Positions 55,602-64,000 of a DNA stretch of 64,000 nucleotides are shown here, one piece after another. Below the pieces are notes generated by a model. The model worked only from the letters and a program-made list of their open reading frames with translations, was not told the origin of the DNA and ran no database searches. Every line of letters starts with the position of its first letter. Positions within the stretch are counted from its first letter, which is position 1. Position numbers and translations under genes: made by a program. This DNA is from Fredinandcohnia onubensis (GTDB lineage Bacteria; Bacillota; Bacilli; Bacillales; Bacillaceae_L): assembly GCF_002734285.1 (NCBI RefSeq), contig NZ_NSEA01000011.1:1-64000 (forward strand). Direction: 5' to 3'.

Positions 55602-57419
55602 CTAAATTGCCTCAAGCATCTTAAACTGTGCTTTTACCAATCCAAAATACTCGCCTTGCTGGTTCATTAATTCATGGTGATTTCCTTGTTCTATGATTTC
55701 ACCATGATCTAATACGAAAATATTATCAGCTTCACGTATAGTCGAGAGTCTATGGGCAATGATGATTGCTGTACGACCTTTTAATAATTGTTTTAAAGCC
55801 TGTTGTATTTTGACTTCTGTTTCGGTATCAATACTTGCAGTTGCTTCATCTAAAATTAAGATTTTCGGATCTGCAAGTAGCGCACGGGCGAATGATAATA
55901 ATTGTCGTTCCCCAACTGATAAGATATTCCCTCTTTCCTCAACTTCTGTGTCATACCCATTTACAAGTTTCTCAATAAACTGATGGGCACCAACTGCTTG
56001 TGCAGCGGCTATTATCTCTTCATCAGTTGCATCTGGTCTCCCAAATCGGATATTGTCTTTTATGGTGCCAGAGAATATAAACGTATCTTGTAGGACAACA
56101 CTTATTTGAGAACGAACACTCTGGAGCGATAATTCTTTTATATTGATTCCATCAATTTTTACTTCCCCAGCTGTTGCATCATAGAAGCGGCTAATCAGGT
56201 TAGCAATCGTCGTTTTACCTGAACCAGTATGACCCACAAGGGCGATGGTCTGACCTGCGTCTATCGTCAAGGAAATGCCTTTCAAGGCTTTTCGACTTTC
56301 GTCATATGCGAATTCCACTTGATTAAATTCAATCTTCCCTTTCATTTCAGACAAGTGAATTGGATTTTCCTTTTCACCAACAATTGGCTTTTCATCAATA
56401 AATTCGAAAATACGTTCAGATGAAGCCATCCCCACGAGCAGTTGATTATATACTTGACCTAAACGTGAAATAGGCTCCCAGAACATCCCTAAATAGAAGG
56501 CAAAGGAGACGAAAACCCCAATTGTTAGTCCATCAGCTTGAATTAGCGTAGCCCCGAACCAAATCAAGATTGCAGTTCCAACCGCATTTGTCATTTCAAC
56601 AAATGGACGGAACATCGCATTTTTCTGGGTAGCATCTCTCCAGCTCTCAAAGTTTTGATTATTAATACCATCAAAGAACTCAATATTTTCTTTTTCCTGA
56701 GTAAATGCTTGTGTCACACGAATCCCTTGAATACTTTCATTTAAATGCGAGTTAAGCATCGATTGCTTAATTCTTACTGTTTGCCAAGATCTTCTAATTT
56801 TTCTTCTTAATTTAGTTGTAATTAAGACCATCAGTGGCAGGATAATTAAGATTGCCAATGTAAGCTTTGGACTTAAGCCAAAAAGAATAAAAATAACCCC
56901 GAACAGGAGCACAAAATCCATTAATAGATTAATAACCCCATTTGTGAATAATTCCTGAAGAGAGTTCACATCATTTAAGATTCTAACCAAAATAGATCCT
57001 GCTGAACGCTTATCAAAGAATCGATGTGATAGTCCTTGAACATGTGTAAAAAGATGCTTTCGTAAATCGTAAATAATATTTTGACCAAGCATATTGGTCC
57101 ATTTGATTCGATAAATGTTCGCAACATAATTAATTGCATATAACCCAGTAATCGTAGTAACTAAGACCAGTAATAAATCTGTATCTTTATTCGCAATCGC
57201 GTGATCGATTGTATATTTTCCAATTAAAATAGGTGCGATCAACCTTACAGCGGTTGTCAATAAAACCATGATTATTGCTAAAGGCAATAAATTCTTGGAA
57301 TATGGTTTCATATAGCCTAGTAATCTGAGCATTTGTTTCCAGTTAAAGGGTTTTTCAATCGCTTGATCTGTGGAATAATGGAAACGATGTTTTATATCTT
57401 TTTTTTCATTTTTTGACAT
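55602..57419 (-). CDS. Heterodimeric ABC exporter subunit, canonical Walker B half (YfiC-like)
   Basis: 605 aa. Six-helix exporter domain (about 25-330), then an ATPase domain with Walker A GHTGSGKTTI, Walker B ILILDEATASID and the switch His in IIAHRLSTI. The signature loop is LSVGERQLLSFARAL instead of LSGGQ, while the partner has LSGGQ but a mutated Walker B Glu. This is the usual asymmetry of BmrCD/YfiBC-type exporters, in which only one ATP site is fully active. Downstream of its partner by 14 nt. Substrate unknown. Confidence 0.93.
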   Translation of the reverse strand: MSKNEKKDIKHRFHYSTDQAIEKPFNWKQMLRLLGYMKPYSKNLLPLAIIMVLLTTAVRLIAPILIGKYTIDHAIANKDTDLLLVLVTTITGLYAINYVANIYRIKWTNMLGQNIIYDLRKHLFTHVQGLSHRFFDKRSAGSILVRILNDVNSLQELFTNGVINLLMDFVLLFGVIFILFGLSPKLTLAILIILPLMVLITTKLRRKIRRSWQTVRIKQSMLNSHLNESIQGIRVTQAFTQEKENIEFFDGINNQNFESWRDATQKNAMFRPFVEMTNAVGTAILIWFGATLIQADGLTIGVFVSFAFYLGMFWEPISRLGQVYNQLLVGMASSERIFEFIDEKPIVGEKENPIHLSEMKGKIEFNQVEFAYDESRKALKGISLTIDAGQTIALVGHTGSGKTTIANLISRFYDATAGEVKIDGINIKELSLQSVRSQISVVLQDTFIFSGTIKDNIRFGRPDATDEEIIAAAQAVGAHQFIEKLVNGYDTEVEERGNILSVGERQLLSFARALLADPKILILDEATASIDTETEVKIQQALKQLLKGRTAIIIAHRLSTIREADNIFVLDHGEIIEQGNHHELMNQQGEYFGLVKAQFKMLEAI

Positions 57420-57433
57420 ATAATCTCACCTAC

Positions 57434-59188
57434 CTAACCTACTTGTGACTGTAGGACAACTTTTTGATCCTTATACTGAATATCATATATGCGTTGATAT
57501 GGTCCTTCATTTTTCAATAATTCCTCGTGTGTTCCACGTTCAACAATCGCTCCATTATCTAATACCAAAATTTCATCCGCATGTTTCAAAGAAGAAATTC
57601 GATGTGCAATGATAATTGTCGTCCGCCCCTTCATTACTTCCTTTAAGGCTTGTTGAATTGAAAATTCGGTTTCCATATCTACCGCGCTTGTTGCATCATC
57701 TAAAATAAGAATACTAGGATCAATGCAGATTGACCTTGCTATTGCAATTCGTTGCTTTTGTCCGCCTGATAATCCCATACCACGTTCACCAAGCATCGTA
57801 TCATAGCCATTTGGAAGCTCCATAATAAACTCATGCGCCTGGGCTCTTTTTGCTGCATCAATAATTTCTTCCATCGAAGCATTAGGTTTGCCATAAGCAA
57901 TATTTGCACGAATTGTGGATGAGAATAAGAATGATTCCTGCATGACAAATCCAATATTACTCCTTAACGTAGAAATGGAGTAGTCAGAAACATCTCTTCC
58001 ATCAATTAAGACTTCGCCTTTTACCGGCTCATAAAATCTTGTCATTAGCTGAGTAATACTTGTTTTCCCAGAACCTGTTGCCCCTATTAACCCAATAACC
58101 TTGCCTGGTTCAGCTGTGAATGAAATCGACTGTAATGCTGCCTCATCATCCTCTGTATACTTTAAGGTAACATCTTTAAATTCTACATGCCCCTGCAAAC
58201 TATCACTTTTCACAACATCATTTTGATCGATAATTTTTTCATCTGCTTCAAGTATCTCTAGTAAACGTTCGCCAGACGCCTTCGCTTGTGAAAACATATT
58301 AATGATAAAACCAAGGTTCATAATTGGGTTAAGCAGGTACCAAACTAAACTAAAAAATGCAACGAGTTCCCCATATGATACTGACCCGCCAATTACTAAA
58401 TATCCACCATAAGAGAGTAAAGCGACAACACAAACATTTCCAATAAACTCCATTAACGGGAAAAACTTTGCCCAAATCTTTGAGGTCGCTAGTGAAACAT
58501 CTCGGTAATCTTCATTGGAGTCGTTGAATTTATTGATTTGAAACTCTTCTCGTGATAATGACTTTACCGTATTAATCCCACTGATATTTTCTTGTACATT
58601 CGTATTCAAACGGCCAAATGTTTTTCTTACCTTACGAAATGCTGGGTGGACTCGTTTATCGAAACGATAAACAACAATCGCTAGAAACGGTAATGCCATA
58701 ATTGTTACCAATGTAAGTGGAATGGAATACGAAAACATCACGATTAAACTGAAAACAATTAAAAGTGTAAAACGAAGTAGTTCGGCAAATCCAAATGAAA
58801 GGAAGAATCGAATTCCCTCAACGTCGGCAGTTAAACGTGACATTAAGTCTCCTGTTTTTGCATTATCATAATAACTAAAAGGTAATCGCTGTAGTTTTTC
58901 ATATAATGCATTTCTTACCTTATAAACAGCCGTTATACCAAATAAATCCCCCAGATACTGGTTGAAATATGTAGCTAACCCTTTAATTAGCATGATGGCA
59001 ATAAAACCGAATGCAAGATATGGTACATACTGATAATTACCTGCCCGGATAACCTCATCTATGGTTACCTGAAGCACGATTGGATAAACAACTGTAATTC
59101 CTGTGACAAAAATCATTGCAAATAATGACCAGAAAAAATATTTCCGGTACGGCCAATAAAACCCCTTTAATTTCCTAAAAGTATCCAT
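57434..59188 (-). CDS. Heterodimeric ABC exporter subunit, degenerate Walker B half (YfiB-like)
   Basis: 584 aa. Six-helix membrane domain (about 15-305) and an ATPase domain with Walker A GATGSGKTSI, a perfect signature LSGGQKQRIAIARSI and Walker B ILILDDATSAVD, in which the catalytic Glu is replaced by Asp. That marks the degenerate site of a heterodimer. First gene of the pair. Drug or lipid export is typical of the family; nothing in the sequence fixes the substrate. Confidence 0.93.
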   Translation of the reverse strand: MDTFRKLKGFYWPYRKYFFWSLFAMIFVTGITVVYPIVLQVTIDEVIRAGNYQYVPYLAFGFIAIMLIKGLATYFNQYLGDLFGITAVYKVRNALYEKLQRLPFSYYDNAKTGDLMSRLTADVEGIRFFLSFGFAELLRFTLLIVFSLIVMFSYSIPLTLVTIMALPFLAIVVYRFDKRVHPAFRKVRKTFGRLNTNVQENISGINTVKSLSREEFQINKFNDSNEDYRDVSLATSKIWAKFFPLMEFIGNVCVVALLSYGGYLVIGGSVSYGELVAFFSLVWYLLNPIMNLGFIINMFSQAKASGERLLEILEADEKIIDQNDVVKSDSLQGHVEFKDVTLKYTEDDEAALQSISFTAEPGKVIGLIGATGSGKTSITQLMTRFYEPVKGEVLIDGRDVSDYSISTLRSNIGFVMQESFLFSSTIRANIAYGKPNASMEEIIDAAKRAQAHEFIMELPNGYDTMLGERGMGLSGGQKQRIAIARSICIDPSILILDDATSAVDMETEFSIQQALKEVMKGRTTIIIAHRISSLKHADEILVLDNGAIVERGTHEELLKNEGPYQRIYDIQYKDQKVVLQSQVG

Positions 59189-59309
59189 ATACGTCCCCCC
59201 TCGGTGTTTCCATAAAAAACCTAAAATGTACGTAACATATAATATATCGGTTTTCGAAATAAATATCTAGTGCATTTTCAGAAAATGTTAAATATTTTAT
59301 CTAAAAATA

Positions 59310-59341
59310 AATAAAGGCTAAGTCAATTTGACTTAGCCTAG
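59310..59341 (-). terminator. Terminator of ykuU-ykuV
   Basis: AGGCTAAGTCAA (59315-59326) pairs with TTGACTTAGCCT (59328-59339), then TTTATTTAT on the minus strand. Confidence 0.85.
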
Positions 59342-59357
59342 TGAGCAAACCTCTTTA

Positions 59358-59813
59358 TTATTCAGCATTTTGAGTTTCTTCTAATACGCGGTTAACACGT
59401 TTGGTTAACATCTTCATGCCACTACCGCCTGCTTGGAAATGACGAAGCTTACCTTCTTTATCAAATACATAATAAGCAGGGACATATTGGTTTTCGAATT
59501 TATCATTCAATTTAAGTTCACTATCGACAAAGATTGGTTGAGTGATATTATGCTGCTCGGCAACTTGCTTGATTTCATCTAAATCAAGATCATTTTCTGA
59601 CCTTGGCATATGAACAGCAATAACATTTAACTTGTCTTGATATTGGTCACGGAATTCATTCACCTGTGGCATTGCTTCTTTACAAAGACCACAGCTTATA
59701 GACCAAAAATGAATGAGTGTTGGTTTTTCACCAACAAGTTCAGCTTTACTAACTTCACCATTTAACCAAGCTTTTTCTCCATCAAGCTCAGGCATTTGAT
59801 CTCGTAATTTCAT
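59358..59813 (-). CDS. ykuV: Thiol-disulfide oxidoreductase YkuV
   Basis: 151 aa, TlpA/thioredoxin-like fold without a signal peptide, so cytosolic. Active site WSISCGLCKEAMPQVNEF (Cys 41 and 44) and cis-Pro in YVPAYYVFD. Near the whole length resembles the B. subtilis YkuV that I recall (MKLRxxMPEL, GEKPTLIHFWSIS, QAGGSGMKML). Probably the reductant of the peroxiredoxin YkuU encoded just upstream. Confidence 0.94.
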   Translation of the reverse strand: MKLRDQMPELDGEKAWLNGEVSKAELVGEKPTLIHFWSISCGLCKEAMPQVNEFRDQYQDKLNVIAVHMPRSENDLDLDEIKQVAEQHNITQPIFVDSELKLNDKFENQYVPAYYVFDKEGKLRHFQAGGSGMKMLTKRVNRVLEETQNAE

Positions 59814-59883
59814 CGGTTATATCCTCCAATTTATGGATTAAAGGGCCTAACATACGTTAGACCCTGTTGGTATTTGTGATAAA

Positions 59884-60432
59884 TTAGACATTAAGTGTAG
59901 CTTGGCCAGGTCTCCAATTAGCAGGGCAAAGGCCGCCGGTTTGTAATGCTTGAAGAACACGTAAAGTTTCGTCAACATCACGACCGATGTTGTTGTGGTT
60001 TACAACAGAATACATCATTTCCCCTTCTGGGCTGATGATGAATAGACCACGTAATGCAATACCTTCTTCTTCAATTAGAACACCGTATTCTTTAGAAATA
60101 GCATGGCTAGTGTCTGCAGCTAGTGGATAGTTAAGATCCCCTAACCCATTGTCTTTACGGTCAGTGTTAATCCACGCTAAGTGAGTATGAATTGTATCCG
60201 TAGAAGCGCCGATAACGATAGCGTCTAGGTCTTCAAACTCATCGTAACGATCAGACATTGCCGTAATTTCTGTAGGACATACAAAAGTGAAGTCCATTGG
60301 ATAGAAAAATAATACTGTCCACTTATCGTTTTTCATGTTCTCTTCAAGACTAACTTTACCAAATTCTTTATTTGGCATAACAGCGTCCATTTCAAAACGA
60401 GGAGCTTGTTTACCTACCATACGTTCTGCCAT
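59884..60432 (-). CDS. ykuU: 2-Cys peroxiredoxin YkuU
   Basis: 182 aa. Reduces peroxides. Peroxidatic Cys in YPMDFTFVCPTE near residue 52 and resolving Cys in GGLCPANWRPG near 170, the AhpC/Prx1 typical 2-Cys arrangement. The start at 60432 (MAERMVGKQAP) has GGAGGT 7 nt upstream; the TTG five codons earlier overlaps that site. First gene of ykuU-ykuV. Confidence 0.95.
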   Translation of the reverse strand: MAERMVGKQAPRFEMDAVMPNKEFGKVSLEENMKNDKWTVLFFYPMDFTFVCPTEITAMSDRYDEFEDLDAIVIGASTDTIHTHLAWINTDRKDNGLGDLNYPLAADTSHAISKEYGVLIEEEGIALRGLFIISPEGEMMYSVVNHNNIGRDVDETLRVLQALQTGGLCPANWRPGQATLNV

Positions 60433-60651
60433 ATGTAAGACCTCCAAATATTTTTTATAAGTAGATTGATAACGCTAACACCAATATCCAAGTATAACCA
60501 GCTTTATACAGTTTATACATGGGGTATTCGCTATCAACAATGACTAGTTTAACAAAGAGGAGGCTGTCGATTCAAGTAAAATGCCGTCGTTTTTTTAAAA
60601 TTATACAATCTTTACAATTTTATAATATATTGTTTGATAACCTATGGATTC

Positions 60652-60686
60652 ATAAAAAAAAGACTAGGTGAAATACCTAGTCTCGT
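60652..60686 (-). terminator. Terminator of ykuS
   Basis: AGACTAGGT (60661-60669) pairs with ACCTAGTCT (60675-60683), then T8 on the minus strand. Confidence 0.9.
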
Positions 60687-60704
60687 CATTTCGTCTATCA
60701 TTGT

Positions 60705-60953
60705 TTACGCCTGTCCTAAACGACTTTCTACTTGTTGACAAACCTGGTCAGCAGATAGTCCGTTTGCTTCAATGACTGGCCCTTTCATGACAGTATCAGC
60801 CATTCCCATTACATTCGAATCTAAGCCTGTAACAACACAACAGTCACAGTTTTGTGCATCACTTTCCTGTTTTAGCTGAACAACTTCATAGCCTTTTTCT
60901 TGAAGAGCCTGCTGAACATTTGTTAGAGAACCTTCAACACCAATTTTCGCCAT
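60705..60953 (-). CDS. ykuS: YkuS (UPF0180) family protein
   Basis: 82 aa. Begins [20 protein letters not shown] and has the Cys motif [17 protein letters not shown], diagnostic of UPF0180. Function unknown. The mechanosensitive-channel gene ykuT that I recall between ykuS and ykuU in B. subtilis is absent here; the 270-bp gap is empty. Confidence 0.94.
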   Translation of the reverse strand: MAKIGVEGSLTNVQQALQEKGYEVVQLKQESDAQNCDCCVVTGLDSNVMGMADTVMKGPVIEANGLSADQVCQQVESRLGQA

Positions 60954-61059
60954 TAATCATCCACCTCCTCATATATGTAATTTGTCACAATCAGACTGTG
61001 ATTATTCTACACATATTCGTGGATTGAATTCAGCACGATAACGATTATTAAAAATCAAT

Positions 61060-61938
61060 TCATAAAGAATCTATGTTTTCTTTAATCATCTCAACAAATG
61101 CTTGGACTTGTTTAAGTTCAAATGCATAATCATAGCCGACCAACCATGTATCGCGTTTCATTGGTTCGTTATTCTCGTTCATTAATGGAATTTTATAAAT
61201 GTTTTTTGTTTCATCATCATTTAAAGTGACAGATGGTAATATTGCATATCCAATTCCATTTAAGGTCATTTGCTTACATGTTTCAATTTGGTCAACCACG
61301 ATGGTGCGACGTGGTGTTGATTGAAAGGTGCGGTGCCACCATTCTTGAATTTCTTGATAATAGGTTGAGTCACTTTTAAATTGAATAAACGGTCGATCTG
61401 TTTCCCACACCTGTTCGATTTTTTGGATTTCTGTATCAACCATATACATCGTATCGGTTAATAGATGGTGTTTGGCACCTTTCCAGTCGGGTTTGCCACG
61501 GATGATTCCAATATGTACAGTGTCATCATAGAGATTTTTTAATATTTCACTACTCCAGCCGGTAATTAATGAAATTTTAGCATGTGGATATTTATTTACA
61601 TATTTTTTTAATACCTTTGGAAGCCAATTTTGTCCAATAATGGACGCACAAGCAATTTTTAGGGTGCCGTGCACTTCTTGATTGAGTCCTTGTAGCTGCT
61701 CCCGTATTTTTTCTTCCTTCTCAACAACCTCTTTTGCAAAATCAATTATTTTTTCTCCAGCAGGTGTTGGTGTGAGTCCTTTTTGTGAACGAATAAATAT
61801 TTTCGTGTTCCATGCTTTTTCAATCGATTGTAAACGCTGGGATAACGCAGGTTGTGTAACAAATAAACGTTCAGATGCTTTTCTCATATTTAATTCAGAT
61901 GATAGTACCACTAATAATTGAAATTCGGAAAATTGCAC
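61060..61938 (-). CDS. ccpC: LysR-family catabolite control protein CcpC (YkuM)
   Basis: 292 aa. Winged HTH (1-60: NMRKASERLFVTQPALSQRL) and a periplasmic-binding-type effector domain (about 90-292). In B. subtilis CcpC represses citB and citZ and responds to citrate, so it couples the TCA cycle to carbon supply. Strong N-terminal match to CcpC (MQxxExxxLVVLxxELNMRKA). AGGAGG upstream of the ATG. Stands alone. Confidence 0.92.
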   Translation of the reverse strand: MQFSEFQLLVVLSSELNMRKASERLFVTQPALSQRLQSIEKAWNTKIFIRSQKGLTPTPAGEKIIDFAKEVVEKEEKIREQLQGLNQEVHGTLKIACASIIGQNWLPKVLKKYVNKYPHAKISLITGWSSEILKNLYDDTVHIGIIRGKPDWKGAKHHLLTDTMYMVDTEIQKIEQVWETDRPFIQFKSDSTYYQEIQEWWHRTFQSTPRRTIVVDQIETCKQMTLNGIGYAILPSVTLNDDETKNIYKIPLMNENNEPMKRDTWLVGYDYAFELKQVQAFVEMIKENIDSL

Positions 61939-62015
61939 ATTGTTTCCTCCTGAATACAGGTATAAGTTTTACTTATAGTATAAATGATTTATTACAAATT
62001 ATCATTATACACAGA

Positions 62016-62048
62016 AAAAAATCCTCCATATCAGCATGGAGGATTTCA
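62016..62048 (-). terminator. Terminator of darB
   Basis: AAATCCTCCAT (62019-62029) pairs with ATGGAGGATTT (62036-62046), then TTTT on the minus strand. Confidence 0.9.
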
Positions 62049-62054
62049 ACTAAC

Positions 62055-62492
62055 TTATTTAATTTTTAATTGTTTATTGAATTGTTTTAAAATAGCACGA
62101 CGTGTGAAAATTCCTTCAAATACTAAATCATCGTTTTCAACACAGACAAAAGAGTGATCGATGACTAATTGAAGACCCTTTATGACATTGTCATTTAAAT
62201 TTAATCGGGGGATTTCCCTGTTCATGACTTCTTCAACTTTCATTTTCTCTAGACGCTCAAATTCAATTCGTTCTAATCCAAGGATCGAGTCTAGAATATG
62301 TGTTGAACTAATCAAGCCATGCAGCTTATACTTTGGGTCCAATACAGGAACTGCGGTATATCCCGTTTTTGTAAGGACAAGTAGTGCGTGCTCCAAGCTA
62401 TTCCCGATTTGAACGTGAGCTACTTTATCTGCAGGAATGAGCAAGTCTTTAATTGTTGTTTCAAATAGATTTTCATTTTGAAGACCAAGCAT
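62055..62492 (-). CDS. darB: c-di-AMP-binding CBS protein DarB/CbpB (YkuL)
   Basis: 145 aa. Two CBS motifs: about 15-72 (DLLIPADKVAHVQIGNSLEH, GYTAVPVLDPKYKLHGLIS) and 82-138 (VEEVMNREIPRLNLND, FVCVENDDLVFEGIFTRRA). DarB binds c-di-AMP; when free of it, DarB stimulates the (p)ppGpp synthetase Rel and pyruvate carboxylase in B. subtilis. Pyruvate carboxylase (pyc) and the c-di-AMP target KtrC are both encoded in this window. Start after GTGAGG. Confidence 0.92.
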   Translation of the reverse strand: MLGLQNENLFETTIKDLLIPADKVAHVQIGNSLEHALLVLTKTGYTAVPVLDPKYKLHGLISSTHILDSILGLERIEFERLEKMKVEEVMNREIPRLNLNDNVIKGLQLVIDHSFVCVENDDLVFEGIFTRRAILKQFNKQLKIK

Positions 62493-62631
62493 GTAAGCCT
62501 CACAACCTCACATTGTAATTATTTTCATATATTACCAGAATTCAATTTTCATTCTCCTCTTTTATTTTACCATAATTTTATGAGGAGAACTTGTATTATT
62601 TAAGGGTGATTTAGAGTTAGTTCTTTAGAAG

Positions 62632-62663
62632 GAAGAAAAAGGCTCAGCACAATGCCGAGCCTA
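62632..62663 (-). terminator. Terminator of ykuJ
   Basis: AGGCTCAGCA (62640-62649) pairs with TGCCGAGCCT (62653-62662) with one mismatch, then TTTTTCTTCC on the minus strand. Confidence 0.82.
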
Positions 62664-62673
62664 AGAGGTGTGA

Positions 62674-62910
62674 TTAGCTAATTAAATCGAAAATTTCAAT
62701 TGCAATCATGTCAATATTATCGAATTGATATGTTTTGGGCTTTTCCCCTTGCTGGTATACTTCGAGTTCAAATGTACTTGTTTTGTTAAAATACTTAACA
62801 CTACATTTTCTTTCACCATTTACTTCAAAAAAACGTTGTGGAGGCTCCCCACCGTTTGCATTTTCCTGAAGGCTATTAAGACGAGATATGATTCCTTGTA
62901 ACTGTGACAT
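62674..62910 (-). CDS. ykuJ: YkuJ family protein
   Basis: 78 aa. Begins MSQLQGIISRLNSLQENANG and contains RYFEVNGE-type FFEVNGERKCSVKYFNKTST and TYQFDNIDMIAIEIFDLI, matching YkuJ along its length. Small alpha/beta protein, function unknown. Confidence 0.93.
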   Translation of the reverse strand: MSQLQGIISRLNSLQENANGGEPPQRFFEVNGERKCSVKYFNKTSTFELEVYQQGEKPKTYQFDNIDMIAIEIFDLIS

Positions 62911-63091
62911 ATGTAGCCTCTCCTTTCTCTACTTTTAGGATTGAGCAATATCCTCTCTTCTATCCACGGTATTGACCATTTTTCTCACGGACTTATATAT
63001 TCAGAATATTTCTTTCAATACCTTTACAGTAACTACTATGTAACAATACAATAAAATTAGCGATGAAACAATAAAAAAGTGGGAGGAGAAC

Positions 63092-64000
63092 ATGGGAAAT
63101 CTTACACAACTAAATGAGCGAATATTTCTAATTGACGCACATGATTTGGGGAGAAAGGCTCGAACAGGTTCGTACATAATTAAAGAGGAGAAAATTACAA
63201 TTGTTGAAACAAGTGCAAGTCCTTCTATACCGTACATTATAGAGGCTCTTGAAGAGCTAACTATTGATCCAATTGATGTTCAGTATATTATCGTAACCCA
63301 TATTCATTTAGACCATGCTGGAGGAGCTGGCCTCCTATTACAGCATTGTCCAAATGCAAAAGTCGTTGTCCATCCTAAAGGTGCAAGACATTTGAGTGAC
63401 CCAAGTCGATTGATTGCTGGAGCAAAGGCTGTATATGGGAAAAGTTTTGATTCTTTGTTTGATCCAATTTGCCCAATTCCTGAGGAAAAATTAATTGTAA
63501 AATTGGATCAGGAAGAGCTTGAAATTGGAAGGAATTGCAGCCTTTTTTTTTATGATACACCAGGTCACGCCAATCATCATTTTAGTATTTATGACCCTGT
63601 TAGCAACGGGATTTTTACAGGTGACACAATTGGCATTTATTATCATGAGCTAGTCAAAGATAATATTGAACTGTATTTGCCATCGACATCTCCTAATCAA
63701 TTCCGTCCTGATGCAATGCTCGAATCTGCAAAAAGAGTGAATGAACTTGGGGTCTCCGCTATTTATTTTGGCCATTACGGGATGTCAACAAATGTGAATG
63801 AAGTGTTTAAACAACTCCAACTATGGTTACCTATTTTTGTAAATGCTGGGAAGCAATCGTTTATCGAACATCCTTTAGCAACTGAAGGTGAACATAAAAA
63901 TTTTATTAAGGAATTGATTTTAGAGGAAATCACAACTTATCTTGATGAAATGAATATTCCAAGACACCATGAAGTATACGAAATTATTAGTCTAGACCTT
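63092..64000 (+). CDS. MBL-fold metallo-hydrolase (partial, runs off the window end)
   Basis: 303 codons visible with no stop before the edge. Begins MGNLTQLNERIFLIDAHDLG with GGGAGGAG just upstream. Metal motif VTHIHLDHAGGAG near residues 70-82, then YDTPGHANHHFSIYD, FTGDTIG and FGHYGMST, giving the five-motif metallo-beta-lactamase pattern. Closest by eye to the broad glyoxalase II/lactonase-like hydrolases; the substrate is unknown. Reads divergently from ykuJ. Confidence 0.9.
   Translation, partial: MGNLTQLNERIFLIDAHDLGRKARTGSYIIKEEKITIVETSASPSIPYIIEALEELTIDPIDVQYIIVTHIHLDHAGGAGLLLQHCPNAKVVVHPKGARHLSDPSRLIAGAKAVYGKSFDSLFDPICPIPEEKLIVKLDQEELEIGRNCSLFFYDTPGHANHHFSIYDPVSNGIFTGDTIGIYYHELVKDNIELYLPSTSPNQFRPDAMLESAKRVNELGVSAIYFGHYGMSTNVNEVFKQLQLWLPIFVNAGKQSFIEHPLATEGEHKNFIKELILEEITTYLDEMNIPRHHEVYEIISLDL

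Noticed and set aside
55602-59188. Two adjacent ABC genes as one split or frameshifted gene
   Set aside because: Each has its own complete membrane and ATPase domains and motifs; the pairing is a normal heterodimer.
60596-60630. PerR-like AT palindrome upstream of ykuU
   Set aside because: Alignment to TTATAATNATTATAA leaves four or more mismatches; indistinguishable from AT-rich background.
63001-63560. Minus-strand frames overlapping the MBL hydrolase
   Set aside because: The plus-strand frame has a full set of metallo-beta-lactamase motifs; the antisense frames have none.

Overview
This window looks like core chromosome of a low-G+C, endospore-forming, aerobic Bacillaceae species. Three things support that. 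First, it has sporulation-linked genes: gerR/ylbO, ylbJ, ylbD, ylaJ and the csfG RNA. Second, it encodes a caa3 cytochrome oxidase with a cytochrome c-fused subunit II. Third, gene after gene follows the Bacillus subtilis ylb-cta-pyc-yla-ykt-speA-pdh-ykq-yku order as I remember it, mostly on the minus strand, so the window is inverted relative to the B. subtilis map. I see no rRNA, tRNA, CRISPR array, prophage, insertion sequence or clear pseudogene. The species cannot be fixed from the sequence alone.

Layout. 1-4.4 kb: a biotin carboxylase gene behind a probable cre site, ylbP, gerR, an enoyl-CoA hydratase, and rpmF with ylbN. 4.6-18 kb: the ylb block, with tmcAL, the checkpoint protease ddcP, a patatin-like protein, ylbJ, coaD-rsmD, the sporulation RNA csfG, ylbG, ricF, ylbE, ylbD, two CAP-domain proteins and several small proteins of unknown function. 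18.2-26.4 kb: heme A synthesis and cytochrome oxidase (ctaM, ctaG, ctaFEDCB, divergent ctaA). 26.5-31.7 kb: pyruvate carboxylase, ftsW, ylaN. 31.9-40.7 kb: the yla/ykt block, with the PIN-PhoH ATPase ylaK, spore lipoprotein ylaJ, GTPase typA and suhB. 40.7-45.3 kb: a nitronate monooxygenase-like flavoprotein, speA, and opposite it the dual-function RNA SR1 with the 38-codon sr1P gene. 45.3-51.5 kb: pdhABCD and ykyA. 51.7-55.5 kb: peptide deformylase, rpoY-rnjA, ktrC. 55.6-64 kb: a heterodimeric ABC exporter, the ykuU-ykuV redox pair, ykuS, ccpC, darB, ykuJ and the start of a metallo-beta-lactamase-fold hydrolase cut off by the window edge.

How it works together. Much of the window sits around the pyruvate node. 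PdhABCD feeds acetyl-CoA, Pyc makes oxaloacetate, CcpC is known to control TCA-cycle genes, DarB is a c-di-AMP sensor reported to act on pyruvate carboxylase and Rel, and SR1P links gluconeogenic conditions to GapA and RNase J1, whose gene rnjA is also here. The cta block supplies the terminal oxidase that uses the resulting reducing power.

The less expected content lies between genes. It includes a full SR1 locus with two CcpN boxes and a nearby cre, a csfG locus with a forespore-type promoter, a 23-codon cationic peptide gene with a strong ribosome-binding site, a 110-nt foldback element in the tmcAL leader, a repeat-like element with a perfect 15-bp inverted repeat next to typA, a 52-bp tandem duplication before ylaI, and a long structured pdhA leader. 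Comparisons to B. subtilis come from memory of the families; no database search was possible.
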